Below the pieces are notes generated by a model, which was not told the origin of the DNA, ran no database searches, and was given only the letters and a program-made list of their open reading frames with translations. The position numbers and the translations under genes were made by a program. Shown here in pieces: positions 49,496 to 59,900 of a stretch of 64,000 nt of DNA. The stretch comes from Serinus canaria. Taxonomy: Eukaryota > Chordata > Aves > Passeriformes > Fringillidae. Where the stretch lies: positions 50,634,435 through 50,698,434 of the forward strand of contig NC_066317.1 of the NCBI RefSeq assembly GCF_022539315.1. Direction: 5' to 3'. The stretch's first letter is position 1; every line of letters starts with the position of its first letter.

Positions 49496-50310
49496 GTCAC
49501 AGAATGAAATAAGTTGGAAATATCTTAGAGATCCTCAAGTCCAACCAGGGGCCCAACACCACCTTGTCAAGCAGACATGGCACTAAATGCTTCATCCAGT
49601 CTTTCCTTAAGCTCCAGGGACAGTGACTCCAACACCTCACTGGGAAGCCCATTCCATCATCTAATCAACCTTTTCCTTGAAGAATTTCTTCCTAATGTCC
49701 AACCTAAACATTCCCTTGTGCAGCTTACAACTGTGTCCTCATCCTATTACTTACTGCCTGGGAGACACAGTTTATTCCCACGTGACTACACCCTCCTTTC
49801 AGGCAGTTGTAGAGAGTGATAAGGTCACTCCTGAGCCTAACAGGAGGTCTTCTCCAGGATTAACAGCCCCAGCTCCCCAGCCACTTCTCATAGGATACAT
49901 GCTCCAGACTCTTCACCAGTGTTTTTGCCCTTCTCTAGTCCTGCTCCAGCAGCTCAGTGTCCTTTCTGAGTCAAGGTGCCCAGAACAGGGTGCAGTACTC
50001 AAGGTGTGGCCTCAGCAGTGCTGCTACAGGGGAAGAATCACTTCCCTATTCCTGTTGGCCAGAGTATCCTTGATATAGGCCAGGATGTCATTGGCCTCCT
50101 TGGCCACCTGGGTAGAGCTGGCTCATGTTCAGCCATCTGTCTGCCAGCCTCTCCACATGCTCTTCTGCTGGGCAGCTTTCCAGCCACTCTCTAGCACTGC
50201 ATGGGGTTATTTTGGCAAAAGTCTAGGACCTGACACTTGATCTTGTTGAGACTCAAGCTGTTGATCTAGTCACATCTATGTAGCCTGGCCAGATCCCTTT
50301 GATTTTCTCA
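49496..50310 (-). mobile_element. CR1 LINE 3' region (antisense, about 815 bp)
   Basis: The plus strand is the reverse complement of a long CR1 3' part. The degraded tail 'cagagtcacagaatgaaat' is at the left. It is followed by 'cctcaagtccaaccaggggc', 'cactgggaagcccattccat', 'gaagaatttcttcctaatgt', 'gtgcccagaacagggtgcag', 'tactcaaggtgtggcctcag', 'ggccaggatgtcattggcct', and 'tagcctggccagatcccttt' near 50283. The CR1 5' side is cut at about 50310. Plus-strand frames of up to 133 codons in this stretch are antisense by-products. Confidence 0.93.
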
Positions 50311-52121
50311 TAGAGTTTACAACTCTGATAACATTTAGTACTTTTTAAATAGAATTGATTAAATCCTTATAATGATGGGGCATCTAGAAATACACATTAT
50401 ATCTTCAAATATGTAGGTTTTGATATTTTAATTTCAGGTTTAAAAAATTCTGTGCAGAAATGTCTGTAAAATTATTAAAGCCATCAGTAATAGATTATTA
50501 ATGGACATCTTTAGACAAGAATGGCAATTTTAACAGGTGTTTTTGCATTGGTATTATAAAGTTTTTCAAATTATGACCCACATAAAGCAATTTATCTTTG
50601 ATCTAACTTCATAGAAAAAATTAGTAACCACAAAAACATTCTCAATTTTCAAGGCAGATTTTAGATGGAAAAAAAAGAATCATTAAAACCCTCTTTCAGA
50701 GAAAGAGGGTTTTATCTTCTCTACTGTGATTAAGAGTTCACTTCCATTGCCCTCTGGTAAGCATGAGTTAAAATATATATTCCATATTATTTAGAGTTAT
50801 ATTTCAATATAAATATATTGGCATTACTTTTTATCCAATGTTTATCAGATCAAACATCAGCTAAGACTCCGTGGCCATAAACTAGTGTCTTTACAATTCA
50901 GTATGAGGCATGGTCTAGGCACTGAGTACACATATATATAAATATATACATATGTGTGTGTGTGTACTTATGTATGTAGGTATGAATCCCAATAAATAAA
51001 TCTGATCATTCTAAAATTTCTCAGACTCAGAACAAATTAGTTGATCAACATATTAATACTGGAACTTGGTCAAATGCTGCTTTGCAGTCAGTGATCAGCT
51101 GTGCATATGCACACAAAATTTTAGAAATATGGACTGAATGTTACATCCTGTTATGTGAATACTAATATACTGTAATTTAATTATGGGCTAGTCATGAAGA
51201 CAATGACTTGTGTGCATAACCTTAATTTTGCCATTTTATGTCTTGAATGTAAAGTACACAAGCTTATTGCTTTTTGCTTTTCATATTGTTTTAATAACAT
51301 ATTTAAATAAGAAAAAATGTAAGTACTTGGTGCATGAAATATTTTCAGCTTGAAAATTGCCTCATATTTAATCATCCAAAATTCATAACAAATATGAAAA
51401 TATTTAGTAAATAGAGCCATTAACTTAACAGAAAACAAACCTTTATCACACTCTAGAGCTTATGAAACTCTCAGTATGTAGAACTCCTCTGTTAACACTG
51501 ATGCATTTTAGACTACTCATACATTTGGTAAAATGGGGATTTTAGTCAATCACGGTAGCTGAATCAAAATTCTGTTGCAATTACTTTAGTTTAAGTCTTT
51601 TTCTTATGTATTTGTCAGCATATTTTTCTTTTATTTTAAAGAATATTTTATTTAAAAAGATGTGGTTTTGCCTTTCTCAGAAAAATATGAAATTTGTCAT
51701 ACTTTTGAAGAGTTTTCTGCAGTTATAGGTAACAATAGACATAGTTAATAATAATAAAAGTAAAGAATGATAAAGTAGCTGCCTTCATAATTTTTTTACT
51801 AGGCACAGATAGAGAATGTCAGCAAAATGTTTTATATAGGCATCTCAAATTATCTGAAAAAGTAAAAAATCTATTTCCATGATAAACAAGAAACTGCAAA
51901 ATGCTTAAGTTGAGAGATCTCAGTTCTGATTATATTGATGAGAACTTTTTAAGACTGATTTTCTGTATCATTGGTCAAAGCATTCAGTTCTGTCAGAATT
52001 TAGATTATTGGAATACCTCATTAAATATTTTACCTCATCATGAGAAAATTATTACTTAAGGAAATCAAAGTTATAATTATCCAAGGAAATATATTTTCTA
52101 TTATACCAATATATTATTATT
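50311..52121. other. unique AT-rich DNA with one strong small hairpin
   Basis: No gene is seen. Apart from the hairpin at 50684-50714, there is a TA/TG simple-sequence patch at about 50931-50966. Confidence 0.55.
50684..50714. repeat. perfect 14-bp inverted repeat, 3-nt loop
   Basis: The left arm 50684-50697 ('taaaaccctctttc') and right arm 50701-50714 are perfect reverse complements around the loop 'aga'. It has more GC pairs than the surrounding sequence. It is too short for a typical microRNA precursor. Confidence 0.9.
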
Positions 52122-52162
52122 ATTTTAATATTACAACAATGTTTTTGTTGTAATATTAAAAT
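52122..52162. repeat. perfect 18-bp inverted repeat, 5-nt loop
   Basis: The left arm 52122-52139 (ending 'attacaacaa') and right arm 52145-52162 pair perfectly around the loop 'tgttt'. The stem is AT-rich. It lies just upstream of a TA-rich stretch and the microsatellite at 52300. It is shorter than a usual microRNA hairpin, so a cruciform-prone or unstable sequence is the simplest reading. Confidence 0.92.
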
Positions 52163-52299
52163 CTGGCTTCTTTGGATTCATATTTTATATATACATTCTA
52201 TATACATTTTTTATATATAATACATGTCATATAATAAATAATAATATCTAGGTTACTTACCAATATATAAACAACACAATTAACTCAACTATAATTGAT

Positions 52300-52468
52300 G
52301 ATATAGATATAGATATAGATATAGATTATATAGATATAGATTATATAGATATAAATTATATAGATATAGATATAGATTATATAGATAGATATAGATATAG
52401 ATATAGATATAGATATAGATATAGATATAGATATAGATATAGATATAGATAGATATACATATATATAT
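52300..52468. repeat. microsatellite (ATAGAT)n with interruptions
   Basis: About 170 bp are built mainly of the hexamer ATAGAT (gatata in another register), interrupted by 'tatatag' units in the first half and cleaner in 52384-52450. A short (TA)n-rich lead-in occupies about 52180-52240. This is expected to be length-variable. Confidence 0.93.
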
Positions 52469-53229
52469 GATCTCTGCTTGATAAGATTATCACTGAATTC
52501 AGTCAGTCTTGCTCTCCAAGCACTTTCTACCTCCTAAGGTATCTTGGAAAGAAAAAAGTATCAGAATTTATCTCACATATGTATAAGTATCAGAACTTAT
52601 CTTTACACTGAACAGTATCAAGTTATTTTTAGGACTTGAATAATTCTGAAATACCCATCATTTTTCTCTTTTTCTACTTGCACACAAGTATCTAAGTTTT
52701 ATCACAATTTTATATTTACAATTTTTTTTAATCTTTGATTTGCCTGTATTTTGGGTTTTCTTTCATTTTTAATTAGTATTTCAATGTAACATGAAAATAT
52801 TTATATACTAAAAGATGAAAAAACTCAACAAATTGTTTTCCTATTTTGTTTTCCTATTTTACATTAGACTGTATAAATAATGTTTTGCCATTTTAGATGT
52901 AAATAGGATATATCTATAAAAGAGATCAGAAACTTCTTAGACTGTATGTTTCTGTGAGGGTGAAGAAAAAAGAAAAGTTGTGACAAACTAATGAATGTAT
53001 TTTATTATTTATACAATTATTGTGAATTCTACAACAGGAATAGAGGAAAATAGGAGAGAACTGATATAGTACTCAGTGATTACATTTATTCAACATGTCT
53101 GCCTCCTTACTTACACCCCCACCCCGTGAAACCTAGCATGGAACTAGACTCAATTCAGTTAATTAATTTATTGACAATTAGCAAAGTATTAATTTATGAC
53201 ATGGGTATTGAAGGGAATTATAAGTCATA

Positions 53230-53560
53230 TAAATAAACAGGTGAGGAGATACTTTCCTGCCATGTTCAGCTCAGTGCAACCCATCTCCTCACCTGTTCCT
53301 GGGATGAATTCCACTTATTTTTATCTCAGTTTAAGCTCAGTCCCTCCAAGATATTTGGTGAACAATGGGAGATGCAGAGGGTTGATATTGGGCTCTAGTG
53401 GTTTCTTTCTGCTGCTCCCCACTTCTTGCTTCTTTTCCTCAACTGCTTCTTGCTGCTCCTCTGCTCTGGCATGGGCTGCTTGTGGCTGTAGTGCCTCACC
53501 AAGCAGAAAAAAATAGCTGAGACCTTGTTCACATGAGGAAAAAGTCTCATGTTCACAGGT
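53230..53560. repeat. GC-richer repeat-like block, family uncertain
   Basis: This contrasts with AT-rich flanks. A C/T-rich run of 'tgctgctcc' and 'cttcttgct' phrases lies at 53408-53465, followed by 'ctctggcatgggctgcttgt' at about 53464. This recalls a dispersed GC-rich passerine repeat, but I cannot define ends. The 106-codon plus-strand and 96-codon minus-strand frames have no recognisable motif and reflect the CTG/CTT-rich composition. Confidence 0.35.
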
Positions 53561-53635
53561 TCTGGTTTTCATGGGGGATATCTGCTGAAATGACAACATA
53601 ACAGTGTACAAACAATCATGGAAATTTACTCAAAC

Positions 53636-54536
53636 AACTTCCTGACAGAGGTGATAGTGGAAGAACTAGACATGAATATGACAGCAGTGGGAAGATTTGG
53701 ATGCAGTGACCATAGAATTGGAAGCCTTGAAAGCAGGGAGCAGGACAAAATGGAAGATTTCAGGAGTTTCAGCAGCCTTTAACCACTTCAGAGACCCAGT
53801 TGGAAGATTCCGTGGGGAACTTCTCAGAAGTTCAAGAAAGGGAAACAGGAAGTTCTGGATCTGGGGAGGAATAATCCCAGATGATGGTACACTCTTGGGG
53901 GCAAATTGTCTGAAAAGCTACTTTTCTCAGAAAGACCTGTGAATCCTAGTGGACAAAAAATTTTTCATGAGCCAGCAATATAGCCCTGCAGAAAAGCATT
54001 ATCACAAAAGCAGTTCCAGCACCTCAAGGAAGGTGACACTTGTCCTTTATTCAGCATGGTGAGGCCTTATCAGGAGACCTGTTTCAGTTTCAGGCTCCAC
54101 ATTAAAGGAAAAAGTATAGACTTCCTGAAACAAGCCCAGCAAAAGTTCAAAAAGATGATGACAGAACTGGAGTACCACACATATGAGGAAAGGCTGAAAG
54201 AACTGAGATTGTTTAGCCTGGAGAAGGCTCAGGGGGAATCTCATCAATGTATGTTCGTATCTGCAGGGAGCATATAAAGCATATGGAGCCAGACTCATTT
54301 CATTATCACAGTGACACCGAATGAAAGACTGGATGTCCAGTCTGAGCACCAAAGAACAGTTTTTACCATTGGAGTGATTGACAACTGGCAAAGGTTTCTG
54401 AGGGAGGTTGGAGAGTTTCCATGTTTGGAGTTTGAGCTCCCTGGACAATCTGCTATAGCTGACTTTGCTTAAACTAGACACTAGACCAGATGACATTCAA
54501 AGGTTCCTCCAGGTATAATATTTTGTGATTCTGTGA
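53636..54536 (+). mobile_element. CR1 LINE copy with internal deletion
   Basis: The 5' part (about 53636-53790) corresponds to the ORF2 endonuclease region: 'aacttcctgacagaggtgat' and 'gcagtgaccatagaattgga', the latter matching the 'GCSDHE' block. By about 53850 the sequence has switched to the CR1 3' region: 'tctggatctggggaggaata', 'tgtgaatcctagtggacaaa', 'catgagccagcaatatagcc' and 'tttagcctggagaaggctca'. It ends in a tail 'ttttgtgattctgtga' at 54536. The whole reverse transcriptase domain between them is missing. The 149-codon minus-strand frame (54047-54496) and 73-codon plus-strand frame are by-products. Confidence 0.88.
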
Positions 54537-56454
54537 AATAATTCTGTTGAATGCTCTTTGTGAGGTTACATGAATAATTTCAATCAAATTATATCACTAC
54601 ACTATTTTCAGTACACAAAATATTCTTGTTCTCTTTATTTCTCATTGAAATTATTCTCCTAATAAAAATTTGTTACTGGGAAGCAATTTAAAATGGAGTT
54701 TCAGAAACAGAGTTAAGAGAAAAGATAAAAATATTTGTGCTTTGGTCCTTTAAAGTCTGAGTCAGAAAGTCATTAATTGAAATAGATATTAAACCAGTTT
54801 AGAAAAGAAATGTATTTCCAGTTGTGTAGTGAAGTAATCTTTTCAAAGTTGCCATTTATAAAGAAGACTATTTTCTTCAGAAATCATGTCTCTTTCTGAA
54901 GGAATGATTGTAAACTCTTACTGCCCTGCTTTTTTCATCATTTTTCTGAGATACAGAACTTCTGAACTGGTAATGTAACTTAACAGTAAATACCTTGAGA
55001 TGTGAGAAAAATGGGATCTATTAGGTGACTGCTCATTCCATCACCTCTACAAGCAGCTTGTAACAGAGCTTTTGAAGGAGACAATTACACTAATCCCAAT
55101 AAAAAGAAAGGAGAAAAAGAGTAATAGCACCACATATCAATAGGCTAGCATCATATTCAAGTGATACCCTATGTGAAGAATGTAAAGTGATAAACAGTAT
55201 TTTCTTCAAGCACCAGGTATCTGAATTGCATTCTTCCTTCTCATTTACATAAAATAGGCTTCATTTTGCTGTAATAGTTGTGATTATAATGTAATTTTAT
55301 AGTGATTGGTTAGGATACCCATAATTTTCCATAATATCAAGAAATAATGTGAAACTTGCCTTGTATTGATGCAAAAATATAAATGGGCACTTATGTCAGA
55401 ACTCTATTGAATTGAGTGTGGAACATAAAGAACTCTCCAGAGAATCAAAAGTTCTTAATTTCAAACTCAAAAAGCAAATCAAAAGCAAAATAATTGAAAA
55501 CAGCCAGGTATGAAGTGAATGAGAAGTTCCATTAAATATAAGAATTTTAATCCATTCCTGAATGTGTCTGAGCAACATGTAAGCATTTACAAAATATTGT
55601 AAGAAAGAGCTGAGAATTGTGACAGAACTACTACAGAATAAGACTGAAATTTTAACTAAAGACATTTGCCACAACCACTGCAGAAATCAGCTTTATTCCC
55701 CTGTTTTAGCAACAGATGACTGCACAGTAAGTCAATAAAAGTTCCAGAATACAGACAAGAGCAGGCCAACTAAAAGTTAAATAAATAAATTTATTCTTCT
55801 ATAAAATAGAGGTCTTACCAATGAGCATGTGCATAGTGAAAAATGTTTACCCTTCCAAACCAAGCTTGTCATCTAAGATTTGAGAAAATCCCCAAATTAA
55901 TTACAAACTGAGCTACATAATCCTAGTTTTCTCTGTCTAGAATCAAGATAAAAAATGAACATATTTGGTGGTACTGGGGGGAGGTGGGGGAGTTGTTTTC
56001 TTTTATATTTGTTAATATTCCAGGTAAACTCTTTGCTTTGGGTAGCACATGACCTCGTTGCTGGACTTTTTCTATTCTCTGTATCTTTTCTCAACCTGTT
56101 TCCAAAACAGAAAGTTTCTCAGTTACTCAGATTACTAGGGATGCAGCTCTCTTTCACAAAAGATGTACTTTAATACTTATCACAAAACCAGCTAAGGGAC
56201 TCAGAAAAACGTAATTGGAAGCAAATTAACTCCTGCAGCCAAGTTTCTATAGGACTACAAATTGAAGGGCAGACCCATAAAAATATTTAGGGCAAGTCTG
56301 CTACCCAAAGGGACCCAACTAGGCCAAAGGAATGAGCCACAAGGATTGCAAGTGGATTACAGGCTGGGTATGGGCCAGCCCTGGCTTGTAGTGCCACCCT
56401 GGCACTAAGGAAACCCAGGCTGCAGTAATGGGAACATAGGCAGTAGACCAAGGC
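54537..56454. other. unique AT-rich DNA, no gene seen
   Basis: No supported gene. The last 160 bp (about 56290-56454) are richer in GC and adjoin the CR1 copy; they may be a diverged 5' extension of it or an unrelated repeat. Confidence 0.5.
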
Positions 56455-56972
56455 AAGTCCCCTACCGCTTGTGAGACCACATTTAGATTCCTGCATCCAG
56501 TTTTGGGGGACCCTAACAGAGAAAATACATTTAGAAACACAGGTGCATTTGGTGGAAGGACAGCATGCTGGTCAGGTGCTGGAGAATCTGCCCTTTGAGG
56601 AGAAGCTACTGAAGCTGGGCTTGTCCAGCCTGGAGAAAAGTCGGCAGCAGGATCCAACAGCAGCCCTCCAGCTGGGGAGAATGTTATTAAGAAGACCTTA
56701 CCAAGACAGAGAGAGGTTCTTTATATTTGTGCATGGTCAGAAAATTGAAAACAACAGTTATACACTGAAACAAGTGAAACTGAGTCAGGTTATAAAGAGA
56801 AACGTTTCTCCATGAGAACAGTCAGGCACTAGAAGAGGCTTCTAGAAATATTTATCTTTGAAGGTTTTTAAGACCTAGACAGATCAAACCCTAATTCTGA
56901 CCTCACAGATAAGGTTTGTGTTTTGGGAATTCTGAGGCCCCGTCCAACTTGAATTTTCCCATGAACCTATGT
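56455..56972 (+). mobile_element. CR1 LINE 3' region
   Basis: The segment contains 'cttgtgagaccacatttaga' at about 56469, 'tcctgcatccagttttgggg', 'agaagctactgaagctgggc', 'ttgtccagcctggagaaaag' and 'agaaacgtttctccatgaga', ending with 'ggccccgtccaacttgaatt' and a degraded tail near 56972. It is in sense orientation and 5'-truncated. The 114-codon plus-strand frame at 56471-56815 and the 112-codon minus-strand frame are by-products of this element. Confidence 0.9.
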
Positions 56973-59900
56973 TATTTCCAGCATTTGCCCTGGAATGCAT
57001 TGAAGGAATAGACCCTTCTAGTGATTCTTTGCATCATCTCAGTGAGATGAATTGCAATATCATTGCAGAATAAAATATAGCCTTTCATCATATTGCTGAG
57101 GTTTTATGACAGGCCATTCTTCTTTCTGATTGGTGGAATAAAATTAGGCATTATTTAACACCACAGAGCCTGGATAAAATTCTACCACATGGAAATGCAA
57201 TTCCAAATTCCCTATTGGCTTCAATGGAATATTCTTTTATTTTTCACATCTAAATTATCATAATTCAGGTGGTGTCCAACTGAGAAATCTAATAATGAGA
57301 ATGATTCTAACCTGTACTTCCCCACAGTTTATGTATAGGAGATGTCCATTGCAAATGACCTTTAAAAACATGTAGAACATTTCATTTTTAATGGAAAAGC
57401 TTTTAAAAAACATTTAAATAATGGGGAGTCTTGTTGCGCAAATAGGTTACTTCCTTCATTCCCGTACTTCTGTTAAATTATGTAACTGTTCTCCACTCTA
57501 TATTTGTAAAAAAGCCCACAATAAATACACACAGAATAATTTCTACTTTATGTCTCGTTTTTGAAGCCAAGTGATTTCAGAAAACCTTTGTAGGATTTTA
57601 GGTACTATTTGTAAATACCCAAATCTTCTAAAAAATATTTTAGTACTTTTATGACTTTGAAGCTCATGCAGTTATTTTAGAGCATAAAACATTTTGCACG
57701 TTGGTCATGACAGAGCTATCTATGTCAGACTTAATGCTTATTTTTACCTTCTAAAAACAGTTTGTAACACCATCACAACAAACAGATAAGTCACAGAACA
57801 AATAGCAAGCATAATTTACTTTCTTCTCAAAAGTTTATTGTGATTATTCAGTCATTGCAAAAAATATCTGATGTCTTTGTTTAGTTTACAATTACATCAT
57901 TATGCAAATGAGAAAGTTTACATATGAAAATAATTCTAATTATTAATAGTTCTATTACTCAGTACATTTATAACAGTCTTAACATGAAGTAAAATATTCT
58001 TTGAAAAAAATTTTATTTTCAGAAATTTTTTTGAGAGCATTGATTGACTGAACTGTTAGCAACAGTTCCAGAATTCCATTCATACCTTCAAGCTCTCACC
58101 TGTCTTTCACAGAGATAGGAGGATTTCAATTGCAATGGTATTTTTGACTAGTTCTGAATATCTAATAAAATACTTAAAAGCCTATGCTATGAATAAATCT
58201 AAACACTGATATTATTTTTCTCTTGTTTCTGCTGTGTTTTGATTGAGAATAATGATAAAGAATTTTAGAAATATTTAAATGTTATTAAAAATAATAAAAA
58301 AAAACAACTAAACTCCAGGTCACCAGTACCTGGAAAGATGAAACCAAATAAGAAGATTAAGAGGTGTCAGATTGCCAAGATCATTATCATCACTGCTGTA
58401 TAAAAGTAAGAGAATGGTGCAATGGGATAGGAGAAGTGTTTCACATAACTCTAGACATCAAGACAGAATATTTCTCAAGGATATATTTACAAATATATGT
58501 TAATTTATAAATACTTTTAAAATAAAGATTAAGACTGTAAAATGTGTAATTTCAAAGAATTTCAGACAATATACTATTACACTGTTGAAGACAAAACCAC
58601 TGAGATTTTCTCTGTTCTCTTTCACCCATTTCCAGTTCACCCAACAGTCTCTATTACCATCTTGCCAATGCTCATTGAGTCATTCACAGAAAAAATAAAG
58701 TCCAAGCCCTCCAAATCATTTGGGTATGGAAGACATGATTGTGGCCTTTCAATAATTCAAGGTAGCTTATAAGGAACATGGGGACACATTATATAGTAGG
58801 ACCTGTAGTGATGGGGTAATAGTTTTGAACTAAAAGTGGGTAAGTTTAAACTCCTAAGGGGGCAGATATCAATAATGAGGGTGGTGAAACTCAGGAGCAA
58901 TTATATTTCTTCAACTTGTACACAACATAACTTAAAAATTCTGAATAAAGTCAAAATAAGATAATTTCCAGATTCTTTGTGACATGTTTTTTTTTTGAGA
59001 AAAAAAGAACCAAAGGCCACCAAAGAAGGAAATACCAGAAATTCTGTATTATCTTTCTCCTTACTGTCTCCTTCCACACATTTGTATTTTTATTTGCTGT
59101 CTGGTATCTTCATTGGAACCCAAGGATCTGACTCCAGATATTAGCCAAAGAAAGACACACAAAAGCCTAATTCTCCTTTTATGTTAATCAGTGCAGTCAA
59201 TGTTCTCACATTAAATGATGCATTTGCTACCTATGCAGCATTCCCATTTAGATAAATGCTGCATTTGTCCCTAGATGTAACACATTGAATTAGTTTTGCT
59301 TTAGATAATTTTGCAACATATACACAGTAAAAATCTTTCTTCCTGCTAGCAAGTCTTCCAAATATTGATATCACAAATACTGTGCAATACAAATACACAT
59401 CTTCACAGTTCACTAAAATCACATCAAATATTCCTGTGAATTTAAAGTGCAAAGGTATCATGAAAGAAAAAAGACAAATACATGTACCCACACCTCCACC
59501 CCCTTCCTGGAAACACAAAGGAAAAAAAGCTATTTGACTTTGCTAGTTCTTACCCTGAAAATCTGCAGGTTATGCTTCAAAACTTTATTTTTTATTAATC
59601 TTTTGCCCAGCACTCTACCAGGTAATTATGACTCCAGAGAATTCATGTTATTTTAGTACTCAGTTCTTAAGAAAGTGTTCTAAGGATCTATAGATCTTTA
59701 AACAGCAGTAGAGTACAGAAAAGATACCTGATTCAGAAAGATGCAGAGCACAAACTCAACCAAATGCTTTCAAACTCTTAGAAAGGCCTTCTGAAGTTAA
59801 ATCTGAGAATAGGAAAAAAAAATCCAAAATAAAACAAACCAACCTTCCCATTTTTTTATTACTAAAATACTATTAGACTATCACTATTAACAATTACACA

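Noticed and set aside
52122..52162. microRNA precursor
   Set aside because: The stem is only 18 bp with a 5-nt loop, too short for a canonical Drosha/Dicer substrate.
52300..52468. CRISPR-like array
   Set aside because: The repeat is a continuous hexamer microsatellite with no spacers, in eukaryotic DNA.
54047..54496. 149-codon minus-strand open frame
   Set aside because: It is antisense to a CR1 3' region and has no recognisable domain.
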